Shown one piece after another: positions 6,019-8,879 of a stretch of DNA of 8,879 nt. Below the pieces are notes generated by a model that was not told the origin of the DNA, made no database searches, and was given only the letters and a program-made list of their open reading frames with translations. This stretch comes from Candidatus Levyibacteriota bacterium (GTDB taxonomy: Bacteria; Patescibacteriota; Microgenomatia; Levybacterales; UBA12049). A program made the translations under genes and the position numbers. The stretch covers positions 1 to 8,879 of the forward strand of contig JAHFKE010000043.1 of assembly GCA_023245515.1 (NCBI GenBank). The letters are read 5' to 3'. Position 1 is the stretch's first letter; every line of letters begins with the position of its first letter.

Positions 6019-7014
6019 TTTTTGTAAAATTCCTTTTTTGACCAGAGATGCGAGCAGAGAGTGAGCCTGTTGTCTGGTGACTGAAAGATTTTCTTGGATA
6101 TCGCTGGTTTTGATGGCCTTTTTCTCAATCACCACCTGTAAGACATCTTCCTCACGGGCTGTCACGAGTACCCGCTTTTCACCCGTCACATCGTCTACTG
6201 CGGTATTCTTCAGCTCATTGATTCTGGCAAGAGCTGCCTGAAGCGAGTGAGCGATACCTTCTAGGAAATACTCCAGCCACTCTGTCTCGTCACCTGTGTC
6301 AGCCAAATGAAGGGTATCCGAATATAAATGCCTATCAATATCATAGTAGTCATCCAAAATAAAGTATTTGGCAACTTCGTAATTCTTCAAAAGTAAGTAA
6401 TATGAGGTCAAAATTCTTCCTAATCTACCATTTCCGTCAAGAAACGGATGAACATAGACAAATTGATGATGAATAATACCGGCTTTTATAAGTGGGTGAG
6501 TTGGGTCATCACTCATGGCCCAGCCGAATATCACACCTAAGGCCTTTTCTATCTCAACTGCTGTGTGAAAGGGGGGATTGTGTTTGACAACGATTTCCGT
6601 GGCTGTTCTGTGCCCAACGAAAACCCCGCTGTCGCGGAATTCGCCCAAATCCTTGACCTCGATACCATCCATGAGCTCATGATGGAGGCTTTTGATAAGT
6701 TCTGTGTCGATTGGCGTATGCTTCTTGGCTAGGAGAAAGATTCTACTCAAAACGGCGAAGTAATTCTTCACTTCTTTTTCAGATTTGGTAACAGGGATCT
6801 GATCTCCCAAGATAATATTGGTAACATCGAATTCGGAAAGGGGATTGCCTTCAATACTCGTCGAGTAATGAGTGGCAAGTATCTGATTTTCCTGTGTTAG
6901 CTTCAAAGAAATCGAAGGGATGAGCTTTTCTCCCAATAATTGTCCGTACAGACGCTCAATAGCCGTCAATTCGTTAACAATTTTGGAGGTAAAGTTGAAT
7001 TTAGGCGTGAACAT
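5974..7014 (-). CDS. Class II Fic-domain protein (AMP-transferase) with C-terminal winged helix
   Basis: Fic enzymes transfer AMP (sometimes another nucleotide part) from a nucleotide to target protein hydroxyls, and some act as toxins. The 346-residue product carries the full active-site motif HPFLDGNGRLGR (189-200: catalytic H189, phosphate-binding loop D193-N195-G196-R197, R200). Before it lies the self-inhibitory helix motif S51-xxx-E55-G56 (STSIEGN), placing it in class II with internal inhibition, and the flap region GEFRDSGVFVG (124-134). The C-terminal 60 residues (about 284-340) form a winged-helix DNA-binding domain (TAREEDVLQVV, TSDIQENLSVTRQQAHSLLASLVKKGIL), so it may regulate its own promoter. 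The frame opens with TTG at 7023, but ATG 7014 is chosen: the -10 box ends at 7027, so TTG lies before the expected transcription start. It diverges from the GHKL ATPase over a shared repeat-rich control region. Confidence 0.92.
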   Translation of the reverse strand: MFTPKFNFTSKIVNELTAIERLYGQLLGEKLIPSISLKLTQENQILATHYSTSIEGNPLSEFDVTNIILGDQIPVTKSEKEVKNYFAVLSRIFLLAKKHTPIDTELIKSLHHELMDGIEVKDLGEFRDSGVFVGHRTATEIVVKHNPPFHTAVEIEKALGVIFGWAMSDDPTHPLIKAGIIHHQFVYVHPFLDGNGRLGRILTSYYLLLKNYEVAKYFILDDYYDIDRHLYSDTLHLADTGDETEWLEYFLEGIAHSLQAALARINELKNTAVDDVTGEKRVLVTAREEDVLQVVIEKKAIKTSDIQENLSVTRQQAHSLLASLVKKGILQKFGITKTSYYKLAKK

Positions 7015-7026
7015 ATGTATCAAGTT

Positions 7027-7055
7027 ATTATATCATAACATATATTAATTGTCAA
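7027..7055 (-). promoter_or_regulatory. Full-consensus sigma-70 promoter for fic
   Basis: Minus strand TTGACA (7055-7050), 17-bp spacer, TATAAT (7032-7027): both boxes perfect. The start would be near 7020, only about six bases before ATG 7014, so the message is almost leaderless and has no Shine-Dalgarno. A promoter this strong in front of a potential toxin usually implies tight repression, and the TGTAA repeats adjoin it. Confidence 0.8.
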
Positions 7056-7061
7056 GTTATT

Positions 7062-7135
7062 TGTAAATATTATTGTAAAGACAAGCTAAATTAGCATATG
7101 TAAAGATATTTGTAATTATATTTGTAAGTATGTAA
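7062..7135. repeat. Array of six TGTAA direct repeats, mostly 12-bp spaced, in the shared control region
   Basis: TGTAA begins at 7062, 7074, 7099, 7111, 7123 and 7131, that is at intervals of 12, 25, 12, 12 and 8. Units read like TGTAAAnATATT. A reversed copy TTACA follows at 7145-7149, overlapping the start of the plus-strand promoter. The array fills the space between the two divergent promoters, as an operator for a shared regulator would; the Fic winged helix is one candidate binder. AT-rich sequence makes short repeats easy, but the regular phase is notable. Confidence 0.6.
7085..7095. promoter_or_regulatory. Palindrome inside the TGTAA array
   Basis: GCTAA-A-TTAGC is an 11-bp perfect palindrome located exactly in the 25-bp gap where one unit of the 12-bp array is missing. 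It could be a dimer binding site at the centre of the divergent control region. Confidence 0.4.
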
Positions 7136-7140
7136 AAATG

Positions 7141-7170
7141 TTGCTTACATTGAGATTTATTTACTATACT
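7141..7170 (+). promoter_or_regulatory. Promoter for the GHKL ATPase gene
   Basis: TTGCTT (7141-7146), 18-bp spacer, TATACT (7165-7170). The -10 box ends 10 bases before ATG 7181, so transcription would start three or four bases before the start codon. No Shine-Dalgarno is present, matching the near-leaderless arrangement of fic. Confidence 0.5.
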
Positions 7171-7180
7171 GATAGTAGTT

Positions 7181-8879
7181 ATGGATGCGACTAACGAACA
7201 CAAGAAAGATCATCAAGTAAACGCAAAGGATAAAAGAACAATTCCAGCGCCTCAACAACTTGGGAAAGGCAATTTTTTGGCACTTTATTGGCAACGACCT
7301 CTCTCAGATCTGATGAAAGGTGGGGAGCCTCTTCCAGGCATACAAGGAAGATTTTTACCCGATGATCCACAAGATTTAGAGCAAAGTCTGGGAAGCTATT
7401 TGAGCGGAGGCGATGAAGCATTACCTGACTTTGATGCATTTAAGAAAGAGCTACAAAGCGGAGACAAAAAGAAGGCCAAAAGGATCATGAAAGAGTTCAA
7501 AAATCTCTGCCCTTCCCCCAAAGAGCTTTTTGAACGTAATCCTCATCTTCTTAATTGGGTTCCTTGGGAAGTATTTATCGCCTATGGAGACGTGCTGGAA
7601 TCTCAAAATACAGACAACATGCAACAGCATGTGGGAGGAAAAATGACTGACGTAGCCACAGGAGCAGATTATCTGCCTGAGGCCAAACAGATATTTCCTC
7701 GTGGTTATCCTAAAAAAAGAACCGATGTCGTTTTGGAGAGACAAAATAAAGACCCCAAAACGCAGGGCATACTCGAGGCTGTCTCTAATTCTATTGACGC
7801 TATTGATGCTAGTTTGGAAAGAGAAGAACTCGGACAGTTTGGCTTGGGAGTGAAGCAGATATTTGCCTGGCTGGAAAAAGGCAAAGGCGAAGTAAGTTCC
7901 ATTACCCGTTCGGTAAATGGAGAGATTTCGGCTTTGCGGGCGCGAAGAGGCTATGATGATCAAATCTATATCAAATTTTCTCCTCCGACATCTGAGGAAA
8001 AAGAGCAATTCGCTGAAGGTGAGACGTGGACTATCATCAGGGTGTCAGAGATCGATCTCTCAGCCAAGCAGCAACACGATATCGAGCGACGGGTCAAAGA
8101 ACGTTTTCCCTACGTACCTGAGACAACGATATCTGTGAATGATGAAAAAATTAATGGTTGTAGTGACATTAAAGTCATCGGTCGTGGTAATACTGTTACA
8201 CCAAAAGGCGCGATTGACATTACTGTGGATTCGGATCAGATCGTCATCCGAGATACCGGATCAGGCATGAATAAGCAGTTGTTTTTCAAGATGTTCCTAC
8301 CGGGACATGGGAAAGGATATAATCCACTTTCGCCTACAGAGGCCAGGCATATCGCCCAGAGTCAATCAGAAGTGCTTTTGATCGAGGATGAGCATCCGCG
8401 CATCGTCTTTTCCCGTAATCGCGAGGCTGATTTTTCTATCGAGATACCCAAAGATAGACTCAACACATCCCCCAAGACCATCTGTATCGAGCTTGGGAGA
8501 ATCCTGAAAGTATCAGAAGGCAGAGAAGGATTTGAAATTGACCAGAATTTTTCAGAAGCCATCGCTATCTTAACTCAAAAAGTCATGGATGATGACAATC
8601 TAGGCGATGGTGAAAAAACCGCCTTCCTCAACAGCGTGGTACTCGGCATTGACCAACTATCAGGTGTCGGCGATAAGAATCAAGAAGACAAAACAGCCTC
8701 AATAGTCAGAAAAGCAAAAAAGGGCATACGGGAAGCTGCGCTGCCTTACCTGCGGCAGTTAAAAAAAGATAATGCGATCTTACTACCTAACTCTTCCATT
8801 TACCACAAGATCATGAGTGAGGCGCAATTCGTCGATCCATATCTCCTCGAAGGACTCACGGATATTAGCACACTACTGG
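7181..8879 (+). CDS. GHKL-type ATPase (MutL/Hsp90/MORC-like) with permuted motif order, 3' end cut by window
   Basis: From ATG 7181 the frame is open for 566 codons to the edge. Residues 1-195 (charged, with a KKELQSGDKKKAKRIMKEFK helix near 88-110) have no motif I recognise. Then come an N-box EAVSNSIDA (199-207; E199, N203, D206), a G2-like glycine loop GQFGLGV (218-224), SSITRS and GETWTIIRVSEI segments resembling the MutL/Hsp90 transducer, and only then a G1-like box, DTGSGM (358-363), with a lid-like GHGKG at 375-379. The rest is helical and charged. GHKL ATPases use ATP binding to dimerise and clamp; MORC/MutL-like ones occur in prokaryotic conflict and restriction systems. ATG 7181 follows a promoter by 10 bases; no Shine-Dalgarno. 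It diverges from fic, and the shared operator suggests joint control. Function is not determinable from this part. Confidence 0.8.
   Translation, partial: MDATNEHKKDHQVNAKDKRTIPAPQQLGKGNFLALYWQRPLSDLMKGGEPLPGIQGRFLPDDPQDLEQSLGSYLSGGDEALPDFDAFKKELQSGDKKKAKRIMKEFKNLCPSPKELFERNPHLLNWVPWEVFIAYGDVLESQNTDNMQQHVGGKMTDVATGADYLPEAKQIFPRGYPKKRTDVVLERQNKDPKTQGILEAVSNSIDAIDASLEREELGQFGLGVKQIFAWLEKGKGEVSSITRSVNGEISALRARRGYDDQIYIKFSPPTSEEKEQFAEGETWTIIRVSEIDLSAKQQHDIERRVKERFPYVPETTISVNDEKINGCSDIKVIGRGNTVTPKGAIDITVDSDQIVIRDTGSGMNKQLFFKMFLPGHGKGYNPLSPTEARHIAQSQSEVLLIEDEHPRIVFSRNREADFSIEIPKDRLNTSPKTICIELGRILKVSEGREGFEIDQNFSEAIAILTQKVMDDDNLGDGEKTAFLNSVVLGIDQLSGVGDKNQEDKTASIVRKAKKGIREAALPYLRQLKKDNAILLPNSSIYHKIMSEAQFVDPYLLEGLTDISTLL

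Noticed and set aside
5880..6128. Upstream extension of the purB frame to an ATG inside fic
   Set aside because: The extra 83 residues read antisense-free fic codons in another frame, show no PurB similarity, and the purB promoter (5896-5924) lies downstream of that start.
7062..7135. CRISPR-like array
   Set aside because: Units are only 12 bp with a 5-bp core and no spacers of 25-40 bp; it is better read as an operator array.
7451..8008. Minus-strand open frame of 185 codons, and another at 7191-7439
   Set aside because: Both lie antisense to the GHKL ATPase, whose motifs establish the plus strand as coding; their translations are low-complexity and lack domains.
1..8879. Alternative genetic code with TGA as glycine or tryptophan
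   Set aside because: No gene has in-frame TGA, and tryptophan is encoded by TGG throughout. Absence of TGA stops in five genes is too small a sample to mean anything.
1..8879. tRNA, rRNA, insertion-sequence transposase or integrase genes
   Set aside because: No cloverleaf, rRNA-like segment or DDE/tyrosine-recombinase motif was found on either strand.

Overview
The window carries six protein-coding loci (one split by a frameshift), with housekeeping-type and accessory genes packed together. Stop codons read normally under the standard code; the five complete 3' ends use TAA or TAG and none uses TGA. Several promoters with near-consensus sigma-70 boxes sit only about 6 to 17 bases in front of a start codon, so short-leader or leaderless transcripts look common. 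Small gene set, gene fusion, leaderless-style starts and modest G+C would suit an uncultured small-genome bacterium such as the Candidate Phyla Radiation (Patescibacteria), but no marker gene here proves this. It is inference.

Left part (1-1825), minus strand: an unrecognised protein cut by the window edge, with a faint resemblance to isonitrile synthases of the DIT1/PvcA type and its own good promoter; upstream of it a Maf-family nucleotide pyrophosphatase of the plant-like subtype. Diverging from maf, on the plus strand (1956-2906), is a multi-spanning membrane protein whose G+C (near 60% in the stretch I counted) stands far above everything around it.

Middle (2907-5973): a palindrome-rich convergent spacer, then a minus-strand cassette: adenylosuccinate lyase fused to a HAD phosphatase (reading frame broken by one extra base in a run of five C, plus strand) followed 10 bp later by a small NadR/AAA_28-type P-loop kinase or NTPase. 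Just beyond the kinase stop codon lies a 45-bp remnant identical at protein level to the last 14 residues and stop of the Fic gene that borders the other side of the cassette. The cassette is therefore bracketed by direct repeats of a fic 3' end, which suggests integration or recombination at that gene.

Right part (5974-8879): a class II Fic AMP-transferase with a C-terminal winged helix, on the minus strand, diverges from a GHKL-type ATPase that runs off the right edge. Their shared 166-bp control region holds consensus promoters for each and, between them, six TGTAA direct repeats mostly at 12-bp spacing plus a small palindrome, which looks like a shared operator. The ATPase has its GHKL motifs in an unusual order (N-box, G2-like glycine loop, then the DxGxGM box about 135 residues later). 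The Fic plus GHKL pair with its shared repeat operator and the fic-tail-flanked purine cassette are the parts most worth following up.
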